DNA of 64,000 nt. Origin: Serpula lacrymans var. lacrymans S7.9 (lineage: Eukaryota; Basidiomycota; Agaricomycetes; Boletales; Serpulaceae). The translations under genes and the position numbers were made by a program. Shown here piece after piece: positions 31,710-43,025 of the stretch (positions are counted from its first letter, which is position 1; every line of letters begins with the position of its first letter). The notes under the pieces were generated by a model. It did not search any database. It had not been told where the DNA came from and was given only the letters and a program-made list of their open reading frames with translations. The DNA is taken from NCBI RefSeq assembly GCF_000218685.1, contig NW_006763292.1, positions 620,562 to 684,561 of the forward strand, in the 5' to 3' direction.

Positions 31710-34239
31710 GTCACTTGGGTGCCTTTGCTCCTATGAACAATGAAGTAAACCACAACAAAGTGGCCCCTGCTCCAGGGTGTTGCACAAGCAATAAAGGAAA
31801 GACGGGGATGGCTCCCCAATTTGTAAATAAATCTCTAAATTTGTTATCTAAAACTTGTACCTGTATAAAGCATTGTGACTGTAATATTTATGATACTACC
31901 GCTGCACCAGCGTCTCCCTTGGAGCGTGGCCCCGGCGAGACAAACAATAGGGTGCTTGATTCTGGTAAAAATAAGATAGAAAAACATGTAACTTTCGATA
32001 CCTCTTCTTCTTCACTGGAGCCACCCTTTCCAGAAATCCCAAGGTGTGTGTTGATGCGCACGTATTTATTCCAAAAAGAGATCTGTTTAGATGTTGGTGT
32101 GGAAAACTTTGCCCGGGGCATTGTACACCCAACCAGCGCACTGCTTGATTCAGGCGCTAACGGAATCTTCATAGATCAGGCCTGGGCGGAGCAAATTGGA
32201 CTCCCCCTTGTAAAATTAGATGTATCTATTCCCGTCTATAACATTGACGGTACGCTTAACGCGGGTGGCTGCATCACACACAAATGTTCTTCTGTTGTCG
32301 AATACCAAGGACACAGAGAACGAGTCACCGCCGAAGCTACCCAACTAGGGAAGACTAATTTAATCTTGGGCTGGACCTTGCTATTTAAACACAATCCTGA
32401 GATCGACTGGCAGACAGGGGTTGTCACATTGTCACATTGCCCTCAGGAGTGTGTGAACTTGGGTAAACCAAATCATGTCCATCACAATGAGCGTCTTGAG
32501 AAGATAGACGCTGGTCATGTTTATGAGCTCAGATCTTTAGAAAAGATCAACAATGACGATGATGAGGTAAAACCCGAAGAAGAGATTAAGAGGCTGGTAC
32601 CTCCCGAGTACCATGACTTCTGGAAAGTCTTTTCTAAACATAAATCAGAACACTTCCCAGAGGCTAAGCCTTGGGACCATGCTATAGATTTGAAGGACAC
32701 CTTTAAACCGAGAAAAGGACATATGATACCACTCTCTGCTCCAGAAAGAGATGAGGTATCAAGTTTCATAGACGAACAGCTTAGGAAGGGTTACATCAGA
32801 CCTTCCAAAAGCCCTATGACGTCCCCGGTGTTTTTCATTCCTAAAAAGGATGGTAAGAAGTGTATGATCATGGACTATCATTACGTGAATGAGCACACGG
32901 TTAAAAATGTGTATCGGCTGCCTTTGATCAGTCAGCTAGTAGACAAATTGGCTGGTGCCAAGATCTTGACAAAGATGGATCTCAGATGGGGGTACAATAA
33001 TGTACAAATCAAAGAAGAAGATGCTTGGAAGGCCGTGTTCACGTGCCACCAAGGATCCTTTGAACCCCTTGTTATGTTGTTTGGGTTGACCAATTCACCG
33101 GCAACCTTCCAGAGCATGATGAATGAGATTTTTGCGGATATGGAAAACTGTGTCGTCATTTACATTGACAATTTGTTAATATTCATGAAGTCAGACAATG
33201 AGGCTGAGCATGACAGGATCATGCAAGAAGTCCTTTGATGCTTACAGGAACGGGACCTATTCATCAAACCCGAAAAATATAATTTTAAAGTGAAGGAAGT
33301 AGACTTCCTTGGTATTGTCATAGGCCAGAATGGAATCAGGATGGACCCTGAGAAAGTTCAAGCTATATTGGACTGGCCAGAACCTACTTGCGTCAAAGGA
33401 GTTAGGGCCTTCCTTGGCTTGGGAAATTTCTACCAAAGGTTTATTGAAAACTTTGCAAAAATTACGAGACCGTTGAACGATCTCACTAAAAAGGACATTG
33501 TTTGGCACTGGGGCGCCAAGGAACAAGAAGCTTTTGATAAGCTTAAGCAGGTGTTTACAATAGTGCCCATATTACCATTTCCAGAATTAAACAAAGAGTT
33601 CCGGCTAGAAACCAACTCTTCTGATTTTGCTACTGGGGCTGTTTTGTCAATTATATGCCCTGACGATCTTTTGAGGCCTTGTGCCTATTTATCACATAGT
33701 TTGTCGCCTACAGAGCGCAACTATCAAATTTACAACAAGGAGATGCTAGCCATCATTAGAGCCTTAGAGCACTGGCGGCACTACTTAGAAGGTGCTAGAC
33801 ACCAATTTGAAATTTGGACCGATCATAAAAATCTGGAGTATTTTATGACGGCCCGAGACTTGAACCGAAGACAGGCCCGCTATGCGGTGTAATTGTCAAG
33901 GTTTAATTATAAATTAATTCATAAGCCTGGAAGCTCTATGGGGAAAGCGGACACTTTCTCCAGAAGAGAGAATCATGCCAACAGCATCGAAGATAACAAC
34001 AAAGGTGTTACCCTGATAGACCAATCAAGGGTTGCCAATGTTAGAATTGGGCAGGATTCTGATCTTCTGGAAGTCTTCAAGAAAGACATCTCCTCAGAAG
34101 AGAAGGTGCACCTTGATGGCAATGAAAACTATTTATGGGAAGACAGGCTCTTCCATTTTAAAGACAAAATCTATGTGCCTGAGTCCGCAAGGATCAAGGC
34201 AATAGATAGACATCATGACACTCCAGTGGCTGGGCACCC
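31700..34239 (+). pseudogene. Gypsy A pol, first part: protease, RT, RNase H
   Basis: The -1 frame relative to gag. Protease LLDSGANGIFID near 32145; RT with [51 protein letters not shown]. The catalytic box reads YIDN (near 33163-33175) instead of YIDD, a lost metal-binding Asp. TGA at 33236-33238 and TAA at 33890-33892 interrupt the frame; the second replaces a Tyr still present in A2. RNase H shows LETNSSDFATGAVLS, NKEMLAIIRALEHW, WTDHKNLEYF. The integrase N-terminus (DTPVAGHP) is reached just where gypsy B was inserted after CACCC (34235-34239). Confidence 0.9.
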
Positions 34240-34584
34240 TGTTACGCTTTGTGATGTACAAGCTTGGTAACAAAAGGGTTTCTGGATATGGAAGTGGTTT
34301 CTGATAAGCCCGTGGACAACGGGTTTGAGACGTATTCTGAAGTAGCTGAAGGGTTTTAATATGAATACCAAGTTGCACTGTTGAAGCATACAATCGTATT
34401 GGAGATGTTAACTACAATACAAGTGGCTATATATACTGTCCTACTTTAGGGTAGGTGTTTGTGTTGAACAAACGACAACGGGTGAAAAACTATAATGAGT
34501 AACAAGTGTGGGAAATAGTAACGAGTAGTGGTAGGTAGCTACTCAAAGAAGAAATAAAGTTTGTATGAGTCACAGTTCATAACT
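34240..34584 (-). repeat. Gypsy B 3' LTR
   Basis: 345 bp. On the minus strand it follows the tract ACGGGGGTAA. The first base of the expected TGTTATGAAC start is changed (AGTTATGAAC). Confidence 0.9.
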
Positions 34585-34601
34585 TTACCCCCGTTTTATG
34601 T

Positions 34602-35867
34602 TCAGACTGCTCCGAAGTCTCCTAATTCTCCGTCTACGTTGTACCGTGCGTCGTCGTCCAGGTCGTTATGTATGTCATCCAATCCCCAACTATCCGGGGA
34701 AAAGGGGTCGTTGCGTTGTTGGTTACATTCATTAGCTCGGTGCCCTGGGGCATCTAACCCGCACGTAGAGCAAGTATGGTAACGACAATAGATAGCGCAA
34801 TGGCCATATCCTTGACATGCATAACAACGTTGAACACGAGGGCGGCGTCTTCGTTCCTAAGAGGATTGTGAATGAGTGGAATTGGAATAGTCTGATATGG
34901 GCGAGGGCTTTTTGCCTTTACTCCCGGTGGACGAAGTGTCCCCTTCATTGCTCCTCAATGACCTTCCATCCGGAGATTTGTCGCTGGTTGATATCAGGGT
35001 CTTCCCCTGGCCTGTGTGTGGTACTCGGGGAGTGCGGCCCAAAGGAATAAGGAGTACCGGCTCGGGGCGCTGTCGGCATAGGCGGCGGGGGCAACGCGGT
35101 TGGGGAAGTTGGGGAAGGAGTGTCGTTGGTCGCGTAGGAATCAATGTGTCCTGCAATGCATTGACTACGTTGGGAACAGGGGCTATTGAGCCGGTTGTAG
35201 AGGAATGTATTGGGGATAGTGGAGCGGGCACGGGTAGAACAAGATCTGGCAATGATGGGCGAGATGCTGGTGGAGGTGGTGGTGGAGAGTGAGGGGGGTG
35301 ACGTCCTGGAAATGCGTGTCCCATGAGACCTGGTAGGGATAACAAATCTGGGGGAGGGGAGATGAGGTATCCTTGTTGGGCGAGAAGGTTCCTCGCGTCT
35401 GTGCACATCTTTTGGCCCCCTAATTGTAGGAAAGCCTCAACCACTTCTTTCTCTCCATTCTCGCAGTTCTTCCTCAAGCGTCGTTCCAGGGATTATATCT
35501 GCAAGTGTTCCATGAGCAAAGTCGCTCCAATACTCAATGCGGAATTGTTGTCCCGTGTAAGCTCATCTACTAATGAAGCCAGTGAGACGGTGACTGCGTG
35601 TAGTTCATCAGCAATTAGGAATGATTGTTGCCAGCGATGGAACATGTCCAGAGGGTAGGTAGCGTAAGGGCACTCGATGTTAGACTGAAGGAATAGATAA
35701 AAGTATGCGTGCCTATCTGACATCAGTTTGGTGGCATCTACAATGTCGGTCTGTTTGTGAGTAAGGGCTAGTCGGTGTGCCCATTGGGCTTCAGTGACTA
35801 CTGGTGGTTCGGTGAGATAAGGAGGAAACTGAGGGGGTTGTTGGTCAACAGGGGTGGTTTGAGACAT
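34602..35867 (-). pseudogene. Gypsy B ORF3: proline-rich protein with tandem zinc knuckles
   Basis: A 421-codon frame after pol on the same strand, from MSQTTPVDQQPPQFPP (57 nt after the pol stop) to TGA just before the polypurine tract. It stays in one frame, interrupted only by a TAA (near 35496) and a TAG (near 34860). Order: N-terminal helical region (about 1-160), a Pro/Ser-rich middle (HSPPPPPPASRPSLPD), a Ser/Lys stretch, then two zinc knuckles, CYACQGYGHCAIYC (CX2CX4HX4C) and CSTCGLDAPGHRANEC (CX2CX6HX4C), and an Asp-rich tail. It is Gag-like in layout yet separate from the Gag of this element, which has its own knuckle. No envelope-like signal peptide or transmembrane segment is seen. 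Function is unknown; RNA binding is the likely inference. Confidence 0.7.
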
Positions 35868-35923
35868 CTTGTCTTGGGTAAGGATGTAGAAGTGTAGGAG
35901 GGAGTTCATTATTAGGGCTGCTT

Positions 35924-37229
35924 TTACAATTTGTGCCTTTTCTTATACTCCGTCAAGGTCTTGGAGGCATTCTGTAGGTTTGCTTCTTCTTCCCAGGAAT
36001 TTTTGGCCGACGGGTAGTCCTTCTACTTTGTATTCCTCTTGATCGTTGATTATCTCCGCCGGTGGTCTTATGTAATTTTCTCCGTGGACTTTGGTTTGTT
36101 TGTACGGGGTTAGAAGGGTTGCGTGGAATACAGGATGGATTTTCCACGCGTCTGGAAGTTTTAGTTGGTAGTTAACCGGCAATATTTTTTCAAGGATGAC
36201 AAAGGGGCCTTCTCGTTTCCAATTGAACTTTCGGTAGGGTGTTCCTTTCTTCTTTAGGTTCGTTGCTTCTAGCCAAACCTTTTGTCCGGTTGTGAACGTA
36301 GGTAACCAATGCTGCGAGTATTTTTGCATGTGTGCCCTTGCTAGTCCGTGTGCTTGTAAGGCTATGGTCCTTGCTTCTAGCAGGCTAGATAGTCTTTTGC
36401 TTACAACTGGTATGTTGGTCGTCATTGGTGTCGAGGGGAGATCTCTGGGGTGGTATCCCATCATTAGATAGAATGGGGATTCGTTCCGTGCAGAGTGGGG
36501 TCTGTGGTTGTGGCAGAATTTGGCTGTTGTGAGATATTCCATCCAAGAGTGTGGTAAATTATTGCAGAAGATCCGCAAGTACGTTTCTATCTCTTGGTTT
36601 ACCCTTTCGGTTTCTCCATCAGATTGAGGGTGATATGCCGTTAATAGATTAATTCTGGTTTTGAGTAATCTGGCTAGTTCCTTGGCTACCTCTGATGCAA
36701 ATTGTGGTCCTCTATCGGATATGAGTTTATCATGTAATCTGAATCTTCCAAACACGTGTTGGTGAAATAATTTAGCCGTTCCTAATGTGTCAATAGTTTT
36801 CCTGCATGGTGATAGTATTACCCCCTTCGTAAGGCTGTGGTCCACCACAACCATGAGACTGTCATATCCGTTGCTTTCTGGAAGATCTGTGATGAAGTCG
36901 ATGGACAGGTTTTTGAATGGTTCAGTCGTTTTGGGGCCTATAATTGGTTGAATGGGTACTTTGATCGGGTTTGTAATCGCCTTACTCTGTTGGCATGTGG
37001 CACACCCTGCAACATATTCTTTGATCATTTGCGTCATACCTGGCCAATAGTAATATCGTGTTACTAATTGGGTTGTTTTCAGTTGTCCAGGATGTCCGGC
37101 TGTGAGTGTATCGTGTTGTCGTTGAATGCATGCTTTTCTTTCTATTCCTGTGGGAATATACCGGCGACCTTTGTAGTAGACGTCATTGTTTTTGATGGTC
37201 CAATCTGTGGGGTCTGAGTGTATTGGCAA
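35924..37229 (-). pseudogene. Gypsy B integrase and truncated chromodomain
   Basis: A long open frame: HHCC finger (RQHDTLTAGHPGQLKTT with CATCQQSK), core with SIDFITDLPES, ISDRGPQFAS and YHPQSDGETERVNQE (DDE residues present), C-terminal domain (GPFVILEKI, YQLKLPDAWKIHPVFHATLL). After EEYKVE the chromodomain is interrupted. Its second half (KDYPSAKNSWEEEANLQN, EYKKRHKL) is found in another frame and ends with TAA at 35924. An internal deletion of roughly 30 residues therefore removed the middle of the chromodomain. Confidence 0.85.
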
Positions 37230-37255
37230 TTTGGTTCCATCATGTAAACTGTCCT

Positions 37256-38650
37256 TTATGCATGTGAGAAATGGTCTGTGGTCGCTACAGCGGCAAAGAC
37301 AGTTTTTGGGAGCAGTGGCGTGTCTTGTTCGTCATCTTCCATGTATAGGTCCAGTCTCCTGGATAGATTGTCTGGAATTGTCATTTGTGTCCCTGGTACG
37401 TGTTTCAGAGTATAGTTGTACTGTGAGAGAAGAAGTTGCCAGCGTCTTTGTTGTGGTGTCAATTTTCTGGCTTCTTGCCAGTATGTGAAATTTTTGTGAT
37501 CCGTCAATATCTCTATCGTGTGTGTGCTGCCTTGGAGATAGTGTTTCCATTCTTCCAATGCTCTGATGACGGCCAGTAGTTCCTTGTTGTATATCTGGTA
37601 GTTCTTCTCCGCTGGGGATAGTGTTTTGGAGAAGAAGGCACACGGATGCCATACTCTGTTGTCATCTGGTTGGTTTAACACCGCTCCGGTTGCATGTTTG
37701 GACGTGTCCGCCGCAATTTGTGATGGTTTGTTAGGATCGGGTATCTGCGTCACCGGTGATTTGCTAAAGCGGTGTTTCAGCAGCGCAAATGCATTTTCTT
37801 CGGCCATTGTCCAGCTCCAAATTTTTCCTTTTTCGAGTAGGGCATTGAGCGGTTTTGCAAGTTCCAAGTAGTGGCCAATGAACTTTCAGTAGAAGTTGCC
37901 AAATCCAAGGAACTTCCGTACTTCGTGTGTGTTGGTTGGGGTAGGCTAGTTTTGGATTCTGGCTAGTTTTACTGGATCCATTTGTACCTGGTTGTGGCGA
38001 ACAATCATGCCGAGATATTCTATTTCGGCCACATCAAAGGTGCATTTTTCCAGTTTCAAATATAAGTCATTTTCCTGTAGGCGTTGTAACACTCTTTTCG
38101 TCCATAGAATGTGTTCTTCAGGATCCTTGCTGAATATGAGCATATCGTCTATATATATGATAAGCCACCCTTTGTCTATCATGTCCGCAAAGAGGTCATT
38201 CATCATGCGTTGGAAGGTGGCCGGGGAGTTGCACATGCCGAAGAACATTACCGTGGGTTCGCAGAGTCCTTTCCTAGTTTTAAATGCTGCCTTCCATTCG
38301 TCTCCTTCTTTTATCTGGACATTGTTATATCCCCATCGTAGATCCAATTTTGAGAAATGTGATGTTCCACGGAGTTTGTCTATGAGGTCGGGGATCATGG
38401 GTAGTGGATAAGGATCTCAGATGGTTTGTTCATTTAGTTGTCGATAGTCCTGGCATGGTCATAGAGAACCGTCCTTTTTGTCTATATAAAAGAAAGGGGA
38501 AGCCATCGGGGATTTATTTGGTCAGATATATCCTTTTCAAAGGTTATCGTCAAGGAATTCTTCGAGTGCCATGTTTTCCTTGGGTGATAAAGGGTAGATT
38601 TTACAATCTTTTGGTTTAAATTCTGGTTTTAGGTTTATGGCGTGATCGTA
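37256..38650 (-). pseudogene. Gypsy B reverse transcriptase and RNase H
   Basis: RT palm with [35 protein letters not shown] and an intact catalytic box [13 protein letters not shown] (near 38150). It is interrupted by TAG after RIQN (near 37950), TGA in the FLGFGNFY region, and several changes upstream (38400-38600). RNase H (37256-37867) has IAADTSKHATGAVLN, NKELLAVIRALEEW, LTDHKNFTYW and a normal primer-grip-like tail. Confidence 0.85.
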
Positions 38651-39291
38651 GATCCTTCTTGCCAAAGACCATTGCAAATTCTTTGTAGGTTTTGGGTAGT
38701 TCCGTTATCTGTTTCCCAACATTGTGCTGGATGGCTAGTTCCATTGCGGTGTTAGTTTTCACAAAGATCCGTGTTTTGTGTACGTAATTGATCAATAGTT
38801 CTGGCTGATCTGTTGTGGTGGTGCAAATCATGGATTAGTTGGAGTGATGTCGGATTGTGCGAATGGCGTGTTGGGTGTCTACACTTTTGGATGTCCAGTC
38901 TATAGTGGGGTTTACCTTGTGAAGCCATGGGTATCCAAGGAGAATATCTTCTCCTCCTAAGCCGGTGATAAGGAATTTGCACATAGTGTTCCTTCCTCCT
39001 GCTTCTACCCGCTGATACGTGTAATGGGTGATCTTGCCTCCGTTGCTGACAGTTCCATCTACATTTTTTGCATGTGATGGGTACTTCTAATTTGTTAAGG
39101 GGTAGGCGATGTTTGATGGCAAACTTTGCGTCCATAAAGTCATCGGTTGCTCCTGAGTCAATGAGCGCTTTGGTTCCAATGGTTTTTTGTTGTAATGTGA
39201 TGTCAATTTGTAGGGAGTTCAAATTAATTGTAGCTATGGTTACAACGGCTATTTGGGACGGTACCAACATTGGGGTGGGTCGTCCTTTCAA
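38651..39291 (-). pseudogene. Gypsy B protease region
   Basis: Retropepsin active site ALIDSGATDDFMD near 39150 and the flap-side region in a different frame (DILLGYPWLHKVNPTIDW), so one frameshift lies near 39050. The downstream linker ([10 protein letters not shown]) leads to RT. Confidence 0.8.
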
Positions 39292-40570
39292 AAACCGTCT
39301 TTTTCTAATTTGTCAATGGCAGAGGCGCGATCGGCTTCTCCAAGTTCTCTCCACATTTTGAGGATGTGGGAAATTCCTTTTCCATCTTCTACCACAGTCT
39401 CTGTGTCTTCTTTTCCTGTGACTTTGGCGGTACAAATTTTTTGTTCCGGCTGTTTTCCTTTCCTTTTATCCGGGCAAAACCGCGAGATGTGTCCTTGTTC
39501 TTTGCATATAAAGCATTGCCCTTCTCTTTTGAGTGAGTCTTCTTCATCTTTGGTTAAACATTTTGCCGAGGATGATTGGCTTCTTCCTCCTTTTTCTTCT
39601 CTCTTCTTTTCTCCTTTCTTTCCCTATTTCCCTTTGCTGATGCTGTTTGAATTTGTCCAGTTGGCATCGAGGCCAGCAACAGTGCTCATCCATCCTGCAA
39701 TGTTCTTTGGTTGGGTGGCAGAATTGAGCACGTTCCAAAGGAGATATGGGCGTATGGAGCTTTTTTATACCATGATTAGTCCTTCGTTGTTCAAGCCGCT
39801 TTTTCCCGCTTCTACCATAAAACGGGAGTTAAACTTTACTGCCATTTCTCCTGTTTCCATTTTCATTGTCATAAGGGCCGCACTGGCTGCTCCCTTTACA
39901 TCCGCTGTAATGAATGTTCCGTTAAAGTCGGTTTCGAAGTCTGCCCATTTCGGGTATTTGCCCAATCTGGTGTATTCCGTCAGTTTGGTCTCTTTCCATG
40001 CTAGGGCGGCTCCCTCCTTCATGTGGGAGAGGGCTTTGAAGACCTTCTTTTTGTCGGAGTTGTAAATGGCGTCGTTTACGTCAAAGTATGCTTTGGCTGA
40101 CAACATCCAGCCGTTGGCTTGGTCGGGCATTCCATTGAAATCGTCTATTTGTCCAAACTTGGTGGGTTTGGGTGCTGTGGCGTTGGACATGGTGCTAGTT
40201 GGTGGAATGGGAGATGGGTTGGGTGCAGGGGGAAGTATCTGAGGTGTGGGATGTGGCACTGGTTGGCCTTCTGCGGCAAATTCTTCAAAGTCTTGTTTGT
40301 TGTAGATGACTTCTTCCACGACCAGGGGATTGTGTTGGGTTCTGGGTATTAGCTGCGGGTGACTTCTTGCATAATACTGTAACCAATGTGTTCTAGCTTC
40401 AATGAATGTGTTTGCTTGTTCTCTGGTATGAAGTCTGGTGATGTCGGATTGGGGAAAAAAAGGGGTGGTGCTGCTGTTCTTTCTTGTCTTGACAATACTG
40501 GGGGTGTGGCCGTCTGAGTAGGTTCTGCTCTGGTCTGTGCCCTGGTAGTGGGTCTTCTTCCTTGCGACAT
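39255..40570 (-). pseudogene. Gypsy B Gag
   Basis: N-terminus MSQGRRPTTRAQTRAE at 40570. Shifts near 40350 and 39765 break it into frames. The capsid part reads FNGMPDQANGWMLSAKAYFD, LGKYPKWADFETDF, MEAGK-type segments, then a Lys/Glu-rich linker, the CCHC knuckle CFICKEQGHISRFC (near 39490-39530) and a short acidic C-terminus. Confidence 0.8.
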
Positions 40571-40621
40571 TTTGTCGACTTTTTCATCCCTTCGCTAGAA
40601 AGTGTGGGAATGACGGTGTAG

Positions 40622-40630
40622 AATACGATT
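40622..40630 (-). promoter_or_regulatory. Gypsy B self-priming site (putative)
   Basis: Four to five nt after the 5' LTR the sense strand reads AATCGTATT. It is the exact complement of AATACGATT in the LTR (plus coordinates 40787-40795), which begins 35 nt after the start of the TATATATA box (40823-40830). This mirrors the gypsy A layout. Confidence 0.6.
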
Positions 40631-40634
40631 ATTC

Positions 40635-40979
40635 CGTTACACTTTGTGATGTACAAGCTTGGTAACAAAAGGGTTTCTGGATATGGAAGTGGTTTCTGAT
40701 AAGCCCATGGACAACGGGTTTGAGACGTATTCTGAAGTAGCTGAAGGGTTTTAATATGAATACCAAGTTGCACTGTTGAAGCATACAATCGTATTGGAGA
40801 TGTTAACTACAATACAAGTGGCTATATATACTGTCCTACTTTAGGGTAGGTGTTTGTGTTGAACAAACGACAACGGGTGAAAAACTATAATGAGTAACAA
40901 GTGTGGGAAATAGTAACGAGTAATGGTAGGTAGCTACTCAAAGAAGCAATAAAGTTCATATGAGTCACAGTTCATAACA
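40635..40979 (-). repeat. Gypsy B 5' LTR
   Basis: 345 bp, from TGTTATGAACTG at 40979 down to GTAAC at 40636. The final base of the expected ACA end is altered. Confidence 0.9.
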
Positions 40980-40984
40980 CACCC

Positions 40985-42319
40985 TGGGTGGCAACGAACA
41001 ATGGAGTTGATCTCCAGAAACTATATGTGGCCTGGCATGGTCAAAGAAGTACAGGAATACGTAAAATCCTGTCTGAGATGTGCCATGGCTAACAATTCTC
41101 ACCAACCGCCGGCCGGTAAACTTATGCGGAATCCGATACCAGCTGGTCCCTGGCAAGATATATTGGTTGATTTTTTCACAGTGGAACTGCCCGAGTCAAA
41201 TGGGTATAATTCAGTAATGGTGGTAGTAGATTGCTTCTCCAAAGAAGTGGTATTCATAGCCACCAATAAAACCATTACCGTCGCTGGTACAGCAGATTTA
41301 TTTAAAGATTTTGTATGGTCTATCCATGGGTTACCAGAAATGGTTATCTCCGATAGAGGGCCACAATTTGCTAGCAAATTTACAAAAGAGTTATGCCGGA
41401 TGCTGGGCATCAAACCTAAGTTATCAACAGTGTTCCATCCGCAGACCAACAGACAAACAGAGAGACTCAACCAGGAGTTGAAGCAATACCTCCGGATATT
41501 TATTAATGACAGGCAGACAGATTGGGCCAAGTGGCTAAAGATAGCCCAGTTCTCTTACAATATCAAACAGTCGTCGGCTACAGGAAAGGCACCATTCGAG
41601 GTTACTAGATCGTATCTCCCCAGAATGGGTGTAGAACCTGGTAAAAGCAAGAACGAGGCTGCTGGGAACATGGCCAAAGACATGAAGTCTGTCTTGGACA
41701 AAATGTGCAAGGCGCTATTTAAAACTGCAGAGCAGATGAAAGACAGGGCAGAGTGTAGACGCTCTAAGGCCCCTGACTACAAGGTCGGTGACCTGGTCTG
41801 GTTAGATACCGACCACTTAAAGTTAAAAGGTCGGCAGTCTAGAAAACTGACCGAAAAATGGATTGGCCCATACCGGATTAAGGAAGTCAAACCCAATGTG
41901 GTGGAGTTGGAACTCCCAAAACGAATGAGGGTAGTACCCACAGTCAATATTAGCCGTGTGAAACCCTACAAAGGGCTGCTGCCGGGACAGCGTATAGACC
42001 GGCCCGGACCGGTTGTAGTCACCCAGGAAGGTGAAGAACAGTTCAAAGTTGAATGGGTGGTGGATGCACGCTTGAAGCGTGGTAAATTAGAGTTCCTAGT
42101 ATATGGAAGGGCTATGGAGATGAAGACAGAATGTGGGAACCAGAAGCCCATCTGGACAATTTCTGCAATGCTGTTCGCAAATTTTATTCTAAGAACCCCT
42201 CAGCTCCTAGGAAGCTTAGAGGCATGGACTCAAAACTTTTTAATTCCCTTTTTCAACCTATGCCCAAAAATTTAACTACCACCTCCGGTATTTGGTCTCA
42301 CCTAGAAGTCGAGCCTTAG
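40985..42319 (+). pseudogene. Gypsy A pol, second part: integrase and chromodomain
   Basis: Continues the frame cut at 34239. Finger half (MELISRNYMWPGM, CLRCAMANNS), core (LVDFFTVELPES, VISDRGPQFAS, FHPQTNRQTERLNQE), C-terminal domain (WIGPYRIKEVKPN, VPTVNISRVKPY). The chromodomain starts FKVEWVVDARLKRGKLEFLV and then shifts frame near 42103. The other half (MWEPEAHLDNFCNAVRKFY) is read in the 42131-42319 frame, ending 11 nt before the 3' LTR. A2 has the unshifted version. Confidence 0.9.
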
Positions 42320-42329
42320 AAGGGGGTAG

Positions 42330-42745
42330 TGTTACGATAACACAATTTTTGAACCTTTCCTTCATTTTCATTCTCCGCTTTAACCTTGTATACTTTAGCT
42401 TTCACACATGGTGCCACGCGGCACTTCCCCTTTTGTTCAAACTCCTCTTTCTCGCACCATGTTGCCTTCTTCTTATTTTAGATACAACTCTCTCACACAG
42501 TGGAGGTGGTCATGCGGGCTAGGCCCCATGACATCATCAGCCACTGACTTTATCAACTGTACAGTACATAAGTACAAACACTCTGTATTAGTATATATAC
42601 CCCAATAGATCCAGGAGACTCCTTAGCAAGTCCTCCTGTTGTATACCAACAAACTCTCTGCAGCTTAAGGGGTAACTACTCCCTCTTCACTACCTTTATA
42701 GTGTGTTCCTGTGTGCGCCAGAGTAACTAACTCTTGGTTGTTACA
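42330..42745 (+). repeat. Gypsy A 3' LTR
   Basis: 416 bp, preceded by the purine tract AGAAGGGGGTAG. It differs from the 5' LTR only at position 8 (A/G) and the penultimate base (C/T) by eye. Confidence 0.95.
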
Positions 42746-42750
42746 CTTTC

Positions 42751-43025
42751 TTTCTATTTAAGATACAAGTCTCTCACGCAGTTGAGCTGGTCACATGGGC
42801 TGCACCCTCGGACATCATCAGCCACTGCCTTCATCAACTGTATAGTATATATGTACAAACAAACCTGTTATAGTATATATACCCCAATAGATCAAGGAGA
42901 CTCCTCAGCGAGTCCTCCTCACAACTAACTTGTTGAAGCCTAAAGGGTAACCACTCCCTCATCATTATCTCTATAGCTTGTCTGAGTTGTGTGCCAGCCA
43001 GAGTAACAAACTCTTGGTTGTTACA
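42751..43025 (+). repeat. Outer solo LTR-A, 3' part
   Basis: It resumes at TTTCTATTTAAGATACAAG and ends TTGGTTGTTACA, followed by the duplication GCGTG (43026-43030). The full outer LTR would be 408 bp. Confidence 0.9.

Larger units (their letters stand above)
34240..40979 (-). mobile_element. Gypsy B: Ty3/gypsy chromovirus with an extra 3' ORF
   Basis: 6740 bp, minus strand, inserted in gypsy A integrase with the perfect duplication CACCC (34235-34239 and 40980-40984). The undisturbed site is visible in A2. The order in its own direction is LTR, Gag, protease, RT, RNase H, integrase, damaged chromodomain, ORF3, polypurine tract, LTR. The 345-bp LTRs differ at about eight positions. All pol domains carry stops or shifts. 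Confidence 0.95.
29394..42745 (+). mobile_element. Gypsy A: chromodomain Ty3/gypsy element with two nested insertions
   Basis: Bounded by 416-bp LTRs and the perfect duplication CTTTC (29389-29393 and 42746-42750). Without its two passengers (a 320-bp solo copia-1 LTR and 6740-bp gypsy B) it is about 6.3 kb, normal for a chromovirus. The order is leader, gag, protease, RT, RNase H, integrase, chromodomain. By eye the LTRs differ at two positions. Pol is broken in several places, so the copy cannot be autonomous. A2 at 59.7 kb is a second copy of the family. Confidence 0.95.

Noticed and set aside
34897..35292. Plus-strand Gly/Arg-rich ORF opposite gypsy B ORF3
   Set aside because: It arises from the Pro-rich codons of ORF3 read in reverse, with no independent support.
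34602..35867. Envelope-like gene for gypsy B ORF3
   Set aside because: No signal peptide, transmembrane segment or fusion-type hydrophobic stretch; zinc knuckles point to a Gag-like protein.
35943..36147. Second minus-strand frame at the gypsy B integrase end as a separate gene
   Set aside because: It overlaps pol out of frame and is explained by the chromodomain deletion.
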